Positions 34,929 to 43,645 are shown, numbered from the stretch's first letter. The stretch is 64,000 bases of DNA from Thiocystis violascens DSM 198 (GCF_000227745.2 NC_018012.1:4382501-4446500), one strand, 5' to 3'. Made by a program: numbers and translations. The notes: generated by a model from the letters alone, not told the origin.

Positions 34929-36135
34929 AATCCTCAGATTGCTGGCCCTTGGAGATCTGCTGCTGTGCGGGCGGTACGATGCGCTCGCCGATGCGGGACA
35001 GGCGAAGGGTGTTTTTAACCCGCTGCTGGCGTTGTTGAATGATGCCGACATCGTGGTGGGCAATCTGGAATGCCCCTTGACGGCGTCCGATGATCCGAGG
35101 GCGGATAAGCTGTGCCTGCGGGGCGATCCGCGCTACGCCGATGTCATGGCGGCGGTCGGTGTCGATGTCCTGTCGCTGGCTAACAATCATCTGTTCGACC
35201 ATGGGTTGGCCGGTTTCCGGGACACCGACAGGGCGTTGACGGATGCCGGGATCGCCGCGCTCGGCGCGGGAGCGACCCTGGAGGACGCGAGCCGTCCGCG
35301 GATTCTGGAGCGCGACGGACAACGGATCGGCTTTCTTGCCTACTGCCACGACTCGACGCGGCCCTCCGATTTCGCCACGGCGGATCGTTTCGGCGTGGCC
35401 CCGCTGGAAGCCCCGGCGGTGCTGGCGGATGTCCGGCGCTGGCGGGGCGAGGTCGACCATCTGATTCTGCTGTTGCACTGGGGGCTCGAATACAGCCCGC
35501 TGCCGACGCCGGAACAGGTGCAACTGGCCCATGCGGCGGTTGATGCGGGGGTCGGTCTGATCCTGGGGCATCACAGTCATATGATTCAGGGGATCGAGAC
35601 CTATCGCGGCGCGGTGATCGCTTACAGCCTGGGCAACTGCACCGATTCGGATGTCGACTGGCAGGGACCGACACGCGGCTTCGAGGCGCGGATGACCCAA
35701 ACCGATCGCGAGGGGTTGGCGCTGACCGTCGAACTCGGTGCGGAGGGTGTCAGGCTGGTGGCGCGTCATCCGCTGTGGCTGAACGACGCCGGGCAGCCGG
35801 AGCCGGCGACCGGCGCGCGGGCCGAGGCGATTCTGGCCCAACTCGACCAGCGTTCGCAGGCGCTCGATGACCCGGATCTGACGCGCCATTGGGAAAATGC
35901 CCTGGTCGCAAAGCGGGTGCTGGGGCCGTTGCAATATTGGTGGTCGCAGGGGAGCCTGTGGGACAAGATCCGGCGTTTTCGACTGTCCCAATTCAAGACG
36001 CTTTATCTTTTGGTGGCGACCTTCGTGCGCATTCGTCTGTCGCGCTCGGAGGCGCGCTGGTCGCTGTTCAATCCGCGCAACGATACCCGGCCCATGCCTT
36101 ATGGCGGGGGAGAGGAGGAGGATGCGCGGCAGTGA
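34921..36135 (+). CDS. CapA family protein (PGA_cap metallophosphoesterase-like)
   Basis: 404 aa. LLALGDLLLCGRYDAL, DIVVGNLECPLTASDDPRAD (about residue 43), DVLSLANNHLFDHG (about 80) and the GLILGHHSHMIQGIETYRGA block (about 212) with IAYSLGNCTDSD are the conserved motifs of the CapA/PgsA family, related to calcineurin-like phosphoesterases. Bacillus members make or anchor poly-gamma-glutamate; in gram-negative glycan loci the role is unclear. No signal peptide. GC-rich again, so the imported island ends just before it. Confidence 0.85.
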   Translation: MSKILRLLALGDLLLCGRYDALADAGQAKGVFNPLLALLNDADIVVGNLECPLTASDDPRADKLCLRGDPRYADVMAAVGVDVLSLANNHLFDHGLAGFRDTDRALTDAGIAALGAGATLEDASRPRILERDGQRIGFLAYCHDSTRPSDFATADRFGVAPLEAPAVLADVRRWRGEVDHLILLLHWGLEYSPLPTPEQVQLAHAAVDAGVGLILGHHSHMIQGIETYRGAVIAYSLGNCTDSDVDWQGPTRGFEARMTQTDREGLALTVELGAEGVRLVARHPLWLNDAGQPEPATGARAEAILAQLDQRSQALDDPDLTRHWENALVAKRVLGPLQYWWSQGSLWDKIRRFRLSQFKTLYLLVATFVRIRLSRSEARWSLFNPRNDTRPMPYGGGEEEDARQ

Positions 36136-36271
36136 TTGACCGTGAAGCTTGTGCCGTGACGGGGCGGCTTCGGTCAGCCTGTCTTGGTTCTGGCTTCCGC
36201 GCTGCTCCAGGGATCTGTTGAGTGGGACGGACGGGAAATTCTGGCATCGGAGCGTGAAGCCGTTCGTGGTT

Positions 36272-36469
36272 CGAGTGCCTCGCCACGAACGGCTTCAGGC
36301 GGAGCGAGTGCCTCACCACGAACGGCTTCAGGCGGAGCGAGTGCCTCGCCACGAACGGCTTCAGGCGGAGCGAGTGCCTCGCCACGAACGGCTTCAGGCG
36401 GAGCGAGTGCCTCACCACGAACGGCTTCAGGCGGAGCGAGTGCCTCGCCACGAACGGCTTCAGGCGGAG
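36272..36469 (+). repeat. 33-bp tandem array, six copies
   Basis: Unit CGAGTGCCTCGCCACGAACG plus GCTTCAGGCGGAG, repeated at 36272, 36305, 36338, 36371, 36404 and 36437. Units 2 and 5 have A in place of G (CCTCACC). The array has no spacers, so it is not a CRISPR. It is led in by a half palindrome (GAAGCCGTTCGTGGTTCGAG, 36256-36275). All three frames of one strand stay open because 33 is a multiple of three; no ribosome-binding site or family match supports a gene. Confidence 0.95.
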
Positions 36470-36494
36470 GCGCATGGTACGATCTTTTCCGGAA

Positions 36495-37493
36495 ATGACC
36501 TCAATCGTGTGTAGCGCTATCCTGATCGACGCGAAGCCCCGTGCGCGCCCGCCTTCACGCAATCGTCCGTTGGTTAGCGCCATCATCCCCGTCCATAACG
36601 CGGCGCGTTTTATCCGCGACTGTCTGGACAGTGTTTTTGCGCAATCCGGTCCGTTCGCGCTGGATGTGATCGTTGTCGATGACGGGTCGACCGACGATAG
36701 CCTCGCGGAACTGCGCGGTTACGCTGGAGTGCGCTGCATCGAGCAGCCGAACCGTGGCCCCGCCGCCGCCCGCAATGCCGCGCTGCGTCTGGCCCAAGGG
36801 GACTATCTCGCCTTCCTGGACAGCGACGATCTGTGGCCCGATGGAAAGCTGGCGCGCCAGATCGCGCTGCTGGAGGCGCATCCCGAGATCGGCCTGGCGT
36901 TTGGCGACTGTCGTCAATTCGATGCGCAAGGCCCCTATGTCAAAACGCTGTTCGAGAGCGCGGGTTATGATTCCGCCTACTGGGGCGATCCGGTCGAGGT
37001 CGTTGCGCCCTACGCCAAGCTGATTAGCGGAAATTTCATCACCACCGGCTCGGTCGTGATGCGCCGCGCCTGCGTGGAGCGCGTGGGCGAGTTCGATGAG
37101 ACACTGCGTCTGGTCGAGGATCTTGAATATTGGTTCCGGGTCGCCTTGGCCTGTCCCATGGCGCATCTGGATGCGGTCTATCTGTTGCGTCGCCGCCATC
37201 CGGAGAATACGTCGCGCGATCCGATCGCCATGACGCTGGCTTACCTGCGCATGTTGGACGCGCATCGTCAGCGCGAGGCCGATCGAGTCCGCCCTCACGC
37301 GGCGGCTCTCCGGTCGCGCATGACCCGCGAATTCCAGGAACTCGGACATCTGTATTCGCGCCAAGGCGCCCACGGCGACGCGGCCCGTGCCTATCTGCGC
37401 GCCCTGTCCGGCAAGGTCAGTCTCCGGTCCATCTACTATCTCGCGTCCGCGCTCGCCGCGAGGGTGGGGTTGACGTGGGGCGCGACAACATGA
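36495..37493 (+). CDS. GT2 family glycosyltransferase
   Basis: 332 aa from ATG 36495; another ATG at 36474 lies five bases after the 33-bp array and would add 7 residues. LVSAIIPVHNAARFIRDCLD, LDVIVVDDGSTDDSL and DYLAFLDSDDLWPDGKL (about residue 105, D-x-D) are the GT2 motifs; EFDETLRLVEDLEYWFRVAL (about 197) is the acceptor-side block. The TTTTCCGGAAAT motif covers the space before the start. Overlaps the next gene by 4 nt. Confidence 0.9.
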   Translation: MTSIVCSAILIDAKPRARPPSRNRPLVSAIIPVHNAARFIRDCLDSVFAQSGPFALDVIVVDDGSTDDSLAELRGYAGVRCIEQPNRGPAAARNAALRLAQGDYLAFLDSDDLWPDGKLARQIALLEAHPEIGLAFGDCRQFDAQGPYVKTLFESAGYDSAYWGDPVEVVAPYAKLISGNFITTGSVVMRRACVERVGEFDETLRLVEDLEYWFRVALACPMAHLDAVYLLRRRHPENTSRDPIAMTLAYLRMLDAHRQREADRVRPHAAALRSRMTREFQELGHLYSRQGAHGDAARAYLRALSGKVSLRSIYYLASALAARVGLTWGATT

Positions 37494-39301
37494 CGACGAC
37501 CCTCGACCCGCCGGGTTTTCTGGTGCTGTGGGATCCGACCGGGTTCCAGCGCCTGGCCGCGACGGATTGGGCCGAGCGGCGCGGCGGCGGTCGACGCTTT
37601 TCCGCTGGACCGGTCGAGGCGTTCGGGTTCGGCGGGGACGCTGCCCCGCTTGCGGTCTGGTCCGGCGACGAGACGAGCGGTCTGTTCCTGGGTGAACTCC
37701 ATGAACCGGAACGGCTCCGGGCAGAGTTGGCCGCCGTCGGCGTCCCGGCCGCGGCCGATCCTGCGGCACTGATCGCCGCCGTCTACGCGGCCTGGGGCGA
37801 GGGCGGATTCGCGCGTCTGGAGGGTGTCTTTTGCACGGTGCTGTGGGATGCGCGCACGGGCACGCTGGTGCTCTACCGCGACGGCTCCTGCGCCCAGTCA
37901 CTTTATTGGTATCAGGTAGGGGAATGGGCGGTGGCGGCGACCCGACTGGATCTTCTGACGACCCTGCCGGGCGTGCCTAAAGCCGTCGCGCCCCAGGGGT
38001 TGCACGAATATCTGCGGTTTCTGGACATCTCGCCGCCCAACTGCATCTATGTCGGCATCCGGGCGTTGGAGCCAGGTTTGCCCGCGCGCTTTGGCGGATC
38101 CGATCTGTCGTATCCAGGCCCCGCGCCTTTCCCGCCCGGGCGTGCGCGCAACCGCTCCGGCGGCTCCAAAACCCCGCCGTTTGAGGCTTGCGTGGATGCC
38201 CTGGACGCGGCGCTGCAGGCGAGCGTGGCCGCACGACTCAACCGCGACCGTCCAACCGGCGTCTTCCTGAGCGGCGGCATCGATTCCGCGCTGCTCTGCG
38301 CCATCGCCGCCAAGATCGATCGCGACGCCATCGATGCCTTCACCCTGGGATTTCAGGGCGACGCGTTCGACGAAACGCCCGTGGCCAGTCGGATCGCCGA
38401 GTCGCTCGGCATTCGTCATCACGTCATCCGCTATGACCTGGCGGTCTACGCGGACGCCTTCGACGACTTCCTCGCGACGGTCGATCTGCCCTTTGCCGAT
38501 CCGGCGGGCCTGCCGACCTTGCTGCTCTACCGCGAGTGCCGGAAAACGGTCGACGCCGTTCTGGACGGGACCGGCGCGGATACCCTGCTAGGCGTCATGC
38601 CGGCGCGCCATACGCGGATCGCCACGCAATATGCGGTCATGTTGCCACGCCCGCTGCGGCACGCGGTGGCGGAACTGCTGCGACAGATCCCCCGGTTGGC
38701 CGGTTATGCTCCCATGTTCGATTTCGAGACGCCGGAAGACTTTTTGATTCGCTGGAAGGGCTGGTCGAGACCGGAGATCGAAACCCTGTGCGACACCCCG
38801 GTGACGCTCGCGGAGACGCGCTTTTTTCGGCTCTATCGCCAGTTTCCGAGGGCCGCGCACTTCGAGCGTTACAGTGCCCTGATGGGCAACCTTCCCGATG
38901 ATCGGGTGCATCAGGCCGCGGCGTCCAGCGACCTGCGGATCCGCTTTCCGTACTGGGACCGGCGGGTCGAGGAACTCGTGCATCGACTTCCGCGCCCTGC
39001 CCGCGACACGGCGGTGGAGCCAAAACGTCTGCTGCGGGCCTTGCTCGCGCTTTATGTGCCGCGCGAGCGCTGGGATCTGCCCAAGCACGGCTTCGATTTT
39101 CCGTTCGTCAGCCTGCTTCGCCACGAGGATGACGCCCTGGTGAGGCGTTATCTCGATCACCGGGTGCTGGCGCGTCATCGCCTGATTCGCGAGGCGGCCA
39201 TCGCGCCCGCGGTCGAGCGCTTTCGGGCCGGGGATAACGGTTTAGCCTTCCGCGTCTGGGCGCTGGTCGTGCTCTTTGGTTGGTTGGAGCGCCACGCTTG
39301 A
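37490..39301 (+). CDS. Asparagine synthetase-like amidotransferase without glutaminase cysteine
   Basis: 603 aa. The second half is an asparagine-synthase ATP pyrophosphatase domain with the P-loop VFLSGGIDSALLCAI (about residue 257) and VLDGTGADTLLG; PKHGFDFPFVSLLRHEDD near the end is the usual late motif. The first 210 residues resemble the N-terminal nucleophile domain (LEGVFCTVLWDARTGTLVLY) but the protein starts MTTTLDPPGF, so the catalytic Cys2 is absent and ammonia must come from elsewhere or another amine is used. Such proteins in glycan loci are thought to amidate uronic acids or amino-acid groups; this is inference. Start at 37490 overlaps the GT2 stop. Confidence 0.82.
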   Translation: MTTTLDPPGFLVLWDPTGFQRLAATDWAERRGGGRRFSAGPVEAFGFGGDAAPLAVWSGDETSGLFLGELHEPERLRAELAAVGVPAAADPAALIAAVYAAWGEGGFARLEGVFCTVLWDARTGTLVLYRDGSCAQSLYWYQVGEWAVAATRLDLLTTLPGVPKAVAPQGLHEYLRFLDISPPNCIYVGIRALEPGLPARFGGSDLSYPGPAPFPPGRARNRSGGSKTPPFEACVDALDAALQASVAARLNRDRPTGVFLSGGIDSALLCAIAAKIDRDAIDAFTLGFQGDAFDETPVASRIAESLGIRHHVIRYDLAVYADAFDDFLATVDLPFADPAGLPTLLLYRECRKTVDAVLDGTGADTLLGVMPARHTRIATQYAVMLPRPLRHAVAELLRQIPRLAGYAPMFDFETPEDFLIRWKGWSRPEIETLCDTPVTLAETRFFRLYRQFPRAAHFERYSALMGNLPDDRVHQAAASSDLRIRFPYWDRRVEELVHRLPRPARDTAVEPKRLLRALLALYVPRERWDLPKHGFDFPFVSLLRHEDDALVRRYLDHRVLARHRLIREAAIAPAVERFRAGDNGLAFRVWALVVLFGWLERHA

Positions 39302-39353
39302 AGGCTGCTACAATGCGCCGATTCGTCGCGTAGCATCTCGCCAAAGGCAACCC

Positions 39354-40508
39354 GTGAGCGGCTTTCGTATCCTCATGTTCAGCAGCTATTTCCCGCCCGA
39401 GTACAGCGGGGCCGCCTTGCAGGCGGTGACCCTGGCGAAGGAATTGCGCGCGAGGGGGCATCACATCGAGTTTGTCACCCAACGCTGGGAGGGCTTGTCA
39501 GCGGAAGACGCGTTTGACGGCTTTCGCGTCACGCGGCTAGATTGCGGGCGGGGCGATAAGCATCGCGAACTGCGTTTGTGGTGGAACCTCTATCGTTTCC
39601 TGCAACGCCGTCATCGGGATTTCGATTTCCTTCACACCCATGGCGCTTATTATCGAAACGTGATCGTCGGTCCCCTAGGGCATGCGTTCAAACTTAAATC
39701 CCTGGCGAAGGCGAGCCTGGCGAACAACGATTTGCGCGATTTGGGACAAACGATCACGGGGCGTATCCATCTGGCCATGCTCCGGCGTGTCGATGCCTGC
39801 CTCGCCATTAGCCGCGATCTCGAACGGGAGTTCATCGAGGGCGGAGTGTCCGCCGAACGGGTGCATTATTTTCCGAATTGCGTGGATACCGAACGGCTGT
39901 TCCCGGCGGATCCGCATGAGCGCCAAGCCTTGCGCCACCGCTATGGATTGCCTTTGGACAAGAAAATCGTCCTGTACATGGGGGTCTTCGACGACCGCAA
40001 GAATGTGGGCTGGCTGATTCGCGAATGGCTGCGCGCCGAGGGTTTCGGGTTGAATGCCTTGCTGCTTGCCGTCGGACCGCGCAGCCGCGAGGATCCGCAC
40101 GGATACTTCAAGGAGACCATGAGCCAAGACGCCCTGGCGCATCCCGATCTCTTGCGCATCGAGGGCGAGGTGGTTCAGGTTGCCGATTACTACCGCGCGG
40201 CCGATCTCTTCATCATGCCTTCCAAGTCGGAGGGATTGCCGAACGCGGTGCTCGAAGCCATGGCCTGCGGACTTCCCTGTCTCGCCGCCAATGTGAGCGG
40301 AACTCGAGAACTCGTGGTGGACGGTCAAACCGGCTGTCTGTTCGAGCCGGACGATGTCGCGGGGTTGCGAGCGGCTTTGCAGTGCGGGCTTGGTTCGGCG
40401 GCGCAAGCGCTGGGCGCGGCGGGGCGGAGGCGGGTTGAAGAGTGCTTTTCGATCAGGCAGCTTGCTGATCGCTATGTCGACCTGTATCGATTCCTTATCC
40501 GTCATTGA
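39354..40508 (+). CDS. GT4 family glycosyltransferase
   Basis: 384 aa from GTG 39354. FRILMFSSYFPPEYSGAALQ is the GT4 opening, HTHGAYYRN the acceptor-site histidines, and EGLPNAVLEAMACGLPCLAA (about residue 290) contains E-x7-E. No membrane span. The gene follows the amidotransferase after 52 nt that include TACAAT, a possible but poorly spaced -10 element. A longer frame to 39276 would need TTG and overlaps the previous gene, so it was not chosen. Confidence 0.9.
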   Translation: MSGFRILMFSSYFPPEYSGAALQAVTLAKELRARGHHIEFVTQRWEGLSAEDAFDGFRVTRLDCGRGDKHRELRLWWNLYRFLQRRHRDFDFLHTHGAYYRNVIVGPLGHAFKLKSLAKASLANNDLRDLGQTITGRIHLAMLRRVDACLAISRDLEREFIEGGVSAERVHYFPNCVDTERLFPADPHERQALRHRYGLPLDKKIVLYMGVFDDRKNVGWLIREWLRAEGFGLNALLLAVGPRSREDPHGYFKETMSQDALAHPDLLRIEGEVVQVADYYRAADLFIMPSKSEGLPNAVLEAMACGLPCLAANVSGTRELVVDGQTGCLFEPDDVAGLRAALQCGLGSAAQALGAAGRRRVEECFSIRQLADRYVDLYRFLIRH

Positions 40509-40609
40509 TCGGGTGCCGCGATCGTAATGGCCGATGCCAATTCCGGGTGCCGCTTATCTATCGACAGCGTCGTGTCGGTCGTGGCGCCAGTATTCGCGGG
40601 GAGACGTGC

Positions 40610-41779
40610 ATGAGCCTGAAGTTATTGTTGATTACCGAACTTTTCTTGCCCACCAAGGGTGGAACGGCGATCTCCTTCGATGACGATTTTCGTCGTTTGG
40701 GCGGCAAGGACATTCATATCGTCACGGCTGACGTTCCCGGTGCCGCGGAGTTCGACCGGACCCACCCCAACAGCATTCACCGGCTCAGGCTCCAGCGGGT
40801 TCCCTGGGCGCGGCCGGAATCCCTGTTCATGTACACGCGGCTGTTTCTGGCATCGCTTCGGATCGCGATGACCACGCGAGTCGACGCCGTGTTTGCCGGC
40901 CGGGCACTGCCCGAGGGGCTCGTGGCCTGGGCCGTGGGACGCCTGACCGGGCGGCCCGTCTTGACCTATGCCCATGGCGAGGAACTGACCGGCTGGGGTC
41001 GCGGCAACAAATTCCGCGCCATGTGCTTTGCCCTGCGTCATGCCGACTGGGTGCTCTCGAACAGCGATTTTACCCGCGACACGCTCATCGATCTGATTGG
41101 CGTGGTGCCCGAGCGGATCGCGGTGGTCTACCCGACGGTGGATGCGACGCGCTTTCGCCCGGGGCTTCCGGCCGAGGATTTGCGTGCGTCTCTTGGTCTT
41201 GGCGCTGCAACGCGGCTCATTCTCTCGGTGGGCCGGCTGCAGCGGCGCAAGGGTTTCGACAATGTCATCCGCGCCTTGCCCACGCTGCTGGCGGAAGGGC
41301 TGGACACGCACTATGCCCTGATCGGCATTGGCGAGGATCTGGAACACTTGCGGCAGCTTGCCGGCGATCTGGGCGTTTCCGAGCGGGTGCATTTCCTCGG
41401 GCACGTCAGTTACGAGGATCTGCCGCGCTGGTACAACGCCTGCGATCTTTTTGCCATGCCGAACCGCGAGATCAACGGCGACACCGAAGGCTTTGGGCTG
41501 GTGTATCTGGAATCTGCCGCGAGCGGCAAACCGGCCCTGGCCGGCCTGGCCGGCGGTACCGGCTCCGCGGTGCTCGATGGCGAGACCGGATTGCGCGTCG
41601 ACGGAGATCGGGTCGATGCCATTGCCGAGGGTCTGTCGCGCCTGCTACGCGACGGAGCCTTGGCGCGTGAGATGGGGCGGAAAGGATGCGAGCGGGTACG
41701 CGCCAACTTTATCCACGAGCGGCGCGTGGAACAATTGCAACGTTTGGTGCATGCCGGGAATTCCCGATTTTCGTCTTAA
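40610..41779 (+). CDS. GT4 family glycosyltransferase
   Basis: 389 aa from ATG 40610 behind GGGGAG. LKLLLITELFLPTKGGTAIS, TYAHGEELTGWGRGNK (acceptor site), SVGRLQRRKGFDNVIRALPT (about residue 203) and EGFGLVYLESAASGKPALAG (about 291, E-x7-E) are typical. It is the last gene of the surface-polysaccharide run; 1.2 kb of repeats follow. Confidence 0.9.
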   Translation: MSLKLLLITELFLPTKGGTAISFDDDFRRLGGKDIHIVTADVPGAAEFDRTHPNSIHRLRLQRVPWARPESLFMYTRLFLASLRIAMTTRVDAVFAGRALPEGLVAWAVGRLTGRPVLTYAHGEELTGWGRGNKFRAMCFALRHADWVLSNSDFTRDTLIDLIGVVPERIAVVYPTVDATRFRPGLPAEDLRASLGLGAATRLILSVGRLQRRKGFDNVIRALPTLLAEGLDTHYALIGIGEDLEHLRQLAGDLGVSERVHFLGHVSYEDLPRWYNACDLFAMPNREINGDTEGFGLVYLESAASGKPALAGLAGGTGSAVLDGETGLRVDGDRVDAIAEGLSRLLRDGALAREMGRKGCERVRANFIHERRVEQLQRLVHAGNSRFSS

Positions 41780-41821
41780 ACGCGCTCTCCGGGTCAAGTC
41801 CTTTCCGTGACAGAGCCTGCC

Positions 41822-42123
41822 CGTAGGAGCCCGCTTGCGGGCGACGTGACCCTTCAAGATGCCTTCCGTGCGCTCACCCGTCGCCCCACTGCCATTAAGT
41901 TATAGCCTTCGCGTAGGGGGCGGTTTTAAACCCGCCCTCTACGTCCGGTTATTACGTTCGATGGCTATAAGCCGTTCGTGGTGAGCCTTTCGACTGCGCT
42001 CAGGAGGGCCTTATCGAAGGGCGAACGGAAAATTCATTGACTTAATGGCAGTGACCCGTCGCCCGCAAGCGGGCTCCTACGGGATTTGGCGCTTGGTCAA
42101 GTCATTTCCGGAATTCGCCTTAA
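41822..42123. repeat. Repeat cluster after the glycan locus
   Basis: In order: a REP-like hairpin in minus orientation (41822-41845, CGTAGGAGCCCGCTTGCGGG), an imperfect hairpin CGTAGGGGGCGG / CCCGCCCTCTACG (41912-41943), a CCACGAACGG-type palindrome (41970-42028), a REP-like hairpin in plus orientation (42058-42082) and a TTTCCGGAATTCGCCTTAA motif (42104-42123). The outer REPs form an opposed pair as at 11624-11746. Any of the hairpins could also stop transcription of the glycan operon; none has a clear T-tract. Confidence 0.8.
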
Positions 42124-42137
42124 CCACATTTGGCCTG

Positions 42138-42230
42138 CCTGAAGCCGTTCGTGGCGAGGCGCTCGCCCTTCCTGAAGCCGTTCGTGGTGAATCCTGAGCC
42201 TGTCGAAGGGTCGAACCATGAACGGCTTCA
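42138..42230. repeat. 33-bp spaced CCGTTCGTGG repeat pair
   Basis: GAAGCCGTTCGTGGCGAGGC at 42141 and GAAGCCGTTCGTGGTGAATC at 42174, exactly 33 bp apart, closing with the inverted AACCATGAACGGCTTCACGC (42214-42233). Reverse orientation of the 36272 array, same period. Confidence 0.85.
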
Positions 42231-42287
42231 CGCGCAGCCCTCCGACTCACTCTATCCCGAAGACAAACGCCCTACGTGCCGCCCAAG

Positions 42288-42392
42288 TGTCAGGATTTTT
42301 TACACTTTCCTTGACGCATTCCCAAACGCTGGCGACGCGACGCTGGAGCGTCGCGGCATGCTCTCGTGCTGGAGCGTGGGGGCCAGCGCAGC
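42288..42392 (+). promoter_or_regulatory. PEP-CTERM-type box 1 with weak sigma-54 pattern
   Basis: TGTCAGGATTTTTTACA (42288-42304) is identical to the box before the first PEP-CTERM gene. A GG-N10-GC pattern lies at 42379-42392, 91 bp from the box start, but in a G-rich setting and without TTGC, so this promoter is doubtful. No gene follows within reach; the only short frame (ATG 42418) has 15 codons. Confidence 0.5.
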
Positions 42393-42539
42393 CGGAGCAG
42401 CCAGAGGTGATTTGCCATGATTTTTCAATGGGATGAAAGGGCGGTCGCACGATGGGTTTCGTGACCGGCGGGCGTCGGTGCCAAGGGTTCGAGGTCGGAG
42501 CGCGGTCACTCTACCCATCCTACTTGGCGACCACGCTGC

Positions 42540-42618
42540 CTGAAGCCGTTCGTGGCGAGGTGTTTGCCCTGCTTGAAGCCGTTCGTGGTGAGGCTCTCGA
42601 ACCACGGACGGCTTCACG
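42540..42618. repeat. 33-bp spaced CCGTTCGTGG repeat pair, second copy
   Basis: TGAAGCCGTTCGTGGCGAGG at 42541 and TGAAGCCGTTCGTGGTGAGG at 42574, again 33 bp apart, closing with ACCACGGACGGCTTCACGCG. As with the pair at 42138, a TGTCAG box follows shortly after (42643). Confidence 0.85.
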
Positions 42619-42642
42619 CGCTCCGTCAGAGTCCAGCCAAAG

Positions 42643-42746
42643 TGTCAGGTTTCTTTACATTTGCAAAATCGAGAGTGCGAGAATTTTTTTGTTTTTGAAA
42701 ACAAATACATGATTATCGAGCACCCGGCGAATGGGCAATTTGACGC
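42643..42746 (+). promoter_or_regulatory. PEP-CTERM-type box 2 with weak sigma-54 pattern
   Basis: TGTCAGGTTTCTTTACA (42643-42659), two changes from the other boxes, with GG-N10-GC at 42733-42746, 90 bp from the box start (ATGGGCAATTTGACGCGG). No gene before the next box at 42810. May be a spare or decayed promoter unit, or drive a small RNA. Confidence 0.5.
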
Positions 42747-42809
42747 GGTCAGGAGGGGCAAAAGCGGCGCGAACAACGGCATTTGACACCGCGCGGCGGG
42801 GGGGGCGAG

Positions 42810-42916
42810 TGTCAGGATTTTTTACAACATTTGATTTCTGCCGGGTGCCTGGTGGTCGCTAAATTTTTAATAATTTGAAATTGAAGATAAATTTATTTTT
42901 GGCATGGGGAGTGCAT
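42810..42916 (+). promoter_or_regulatory. Sigma-54 promoter and upstream box of PEP-CTERM gene 1
   Basis: Upstream box TGTCAGGATTTTTTACA at 42810-42826 and a good sigma-54 element TTGGCATGGGGAGTGCATT with GG at 42901-42902 and GC at 42913-42914 (consensus TGGCAYR-N5-TGCW). Box start to GG is 91 bp, GG to the ATG at 42997 is 96 bp. The DNA between is AT-rich, suited to bending by an enhancer-binding protein. Known systems of this kind use the PrsK/PrsR two-component pair with RpoN; neither gene is in the window. Confidence 0.82.
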
Positions 42917-42996
42917 TGATTTAGACGACTCGATACGACGGCACAAGAGTTATTTTTTAGAACTCTAAATCTCTATAATTTCACGCGAGGTTTACC

Positions 42997-43632
42997 ATGA
43001 AAAACTATCTGATTTCCGGTCTGTTGGTTGCAACGGTTGCATTGCCATTAAGTGCTCATGCGCTTGAGATGAATGGCACGTATTCTGCCACTGTTGGCAC
43101 TATTTTTTCTGTGGCGAGCTTCACTGGCTCCGATATGAATAATGCGTCCGCTGTTGACTTTGGGAGTACAGCATTCACTGTTTCCGGTTTACCGCCTACT
43201 TATCTGGGCAACACTAACGACATGCTGACCGAACTGGTTGCTTCGAATATCTTCTCTGGAGTGATTACGCAGACCCTAAACATTAATGCTTTTTCAGCTA
43301 TGGATAATTTTCTGGTCTGGAATGGCGGAAATTATGAGTTTGACCTGTTAACTCTTGTCCGCAACGCGACTTCGGCGGGTGCTATGGATTTGTACGGAAC
43401 AGGTACTTTTACTGATACCACCGCTCAGTACACTGCTACCGCACCAGCAACAAGTATGGCTGCTTCCTTCCGTCTTACCGGTCAGGTAACAGGTGGATCT
43501 ACAACGCCTTCTTTCTCGTTCTCTTGGGCCACACCTCCTTTTGAGAACACTGTCCCCGAGCCCGCCACCCTTGCCCTCTTCGGCATGGGCCTGCTCGGTT
43601 TAGGCGCGGCCCGTCGCCGCAAGTCCGCGTAA
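42997..43632 (+). CDS. PEP-CTERM sorting domain protein 1
   Basis: 211-aa secreted protein. Signal peptide MKNYLISGLLVATVALPLSA with cleavage after AHA (about residue 22). The C-terminal sorting signal is TVPEPATLALFGMGLLGLGA followed by ARRRK: PEP motif, hydrophobic span and basic tail, recognised and cut by exosortase A in this class. The body is Ser/Thr/Ala/Gly-rich without catalytic motifs, like most such proteins, which are exported and probably glycosylated and associated with the extracellular polysaccharide. Own sigma-54 promoter upstream and terminator downstream. Confidence 0.93.
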   Translation: MKNYLISGLLVATVALPLSAHALEMNGTYSATVGTIFSVASFTGSDMNNASAVDFGSTAFTVSGLPPTYLGNTNDMLTELVASNIFSGVITQTLNINAFSAMDNFLVWNGGNYEFDLLTLVRNATSAGAMDLYGTGTFTDTTAQYTATAPATSMAASFRLTGQVTGGSTTPSFSFSWATPPFENTVPEPATLALFGMGLLGLGAARRRKSA

Positions 43633-43645
43633 GATCGAACGCGCG

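Noticed and set aside
36272..36469. CRISPR-like array
   Set aside because: The 33-bp units follow each other without unique spacers and no cas gene is near; it is a plain tandem repeat. The same holds for the 21-bp units at 22993-23055.
39276..39353. Upstream TTG extension of the GT4 gene
   Set aside because: It overlaps the previous gene and adds residues without family similarity; GTG 39354 directly precedes the conserved FRILMFSSYFPP strand.
42452..42712. 86-codon frame as a small gene
   Set aside because: It runs through the 33-bp spaced repeat and the box at 42643 and has no ribosome-binding site or protein-like pattern.
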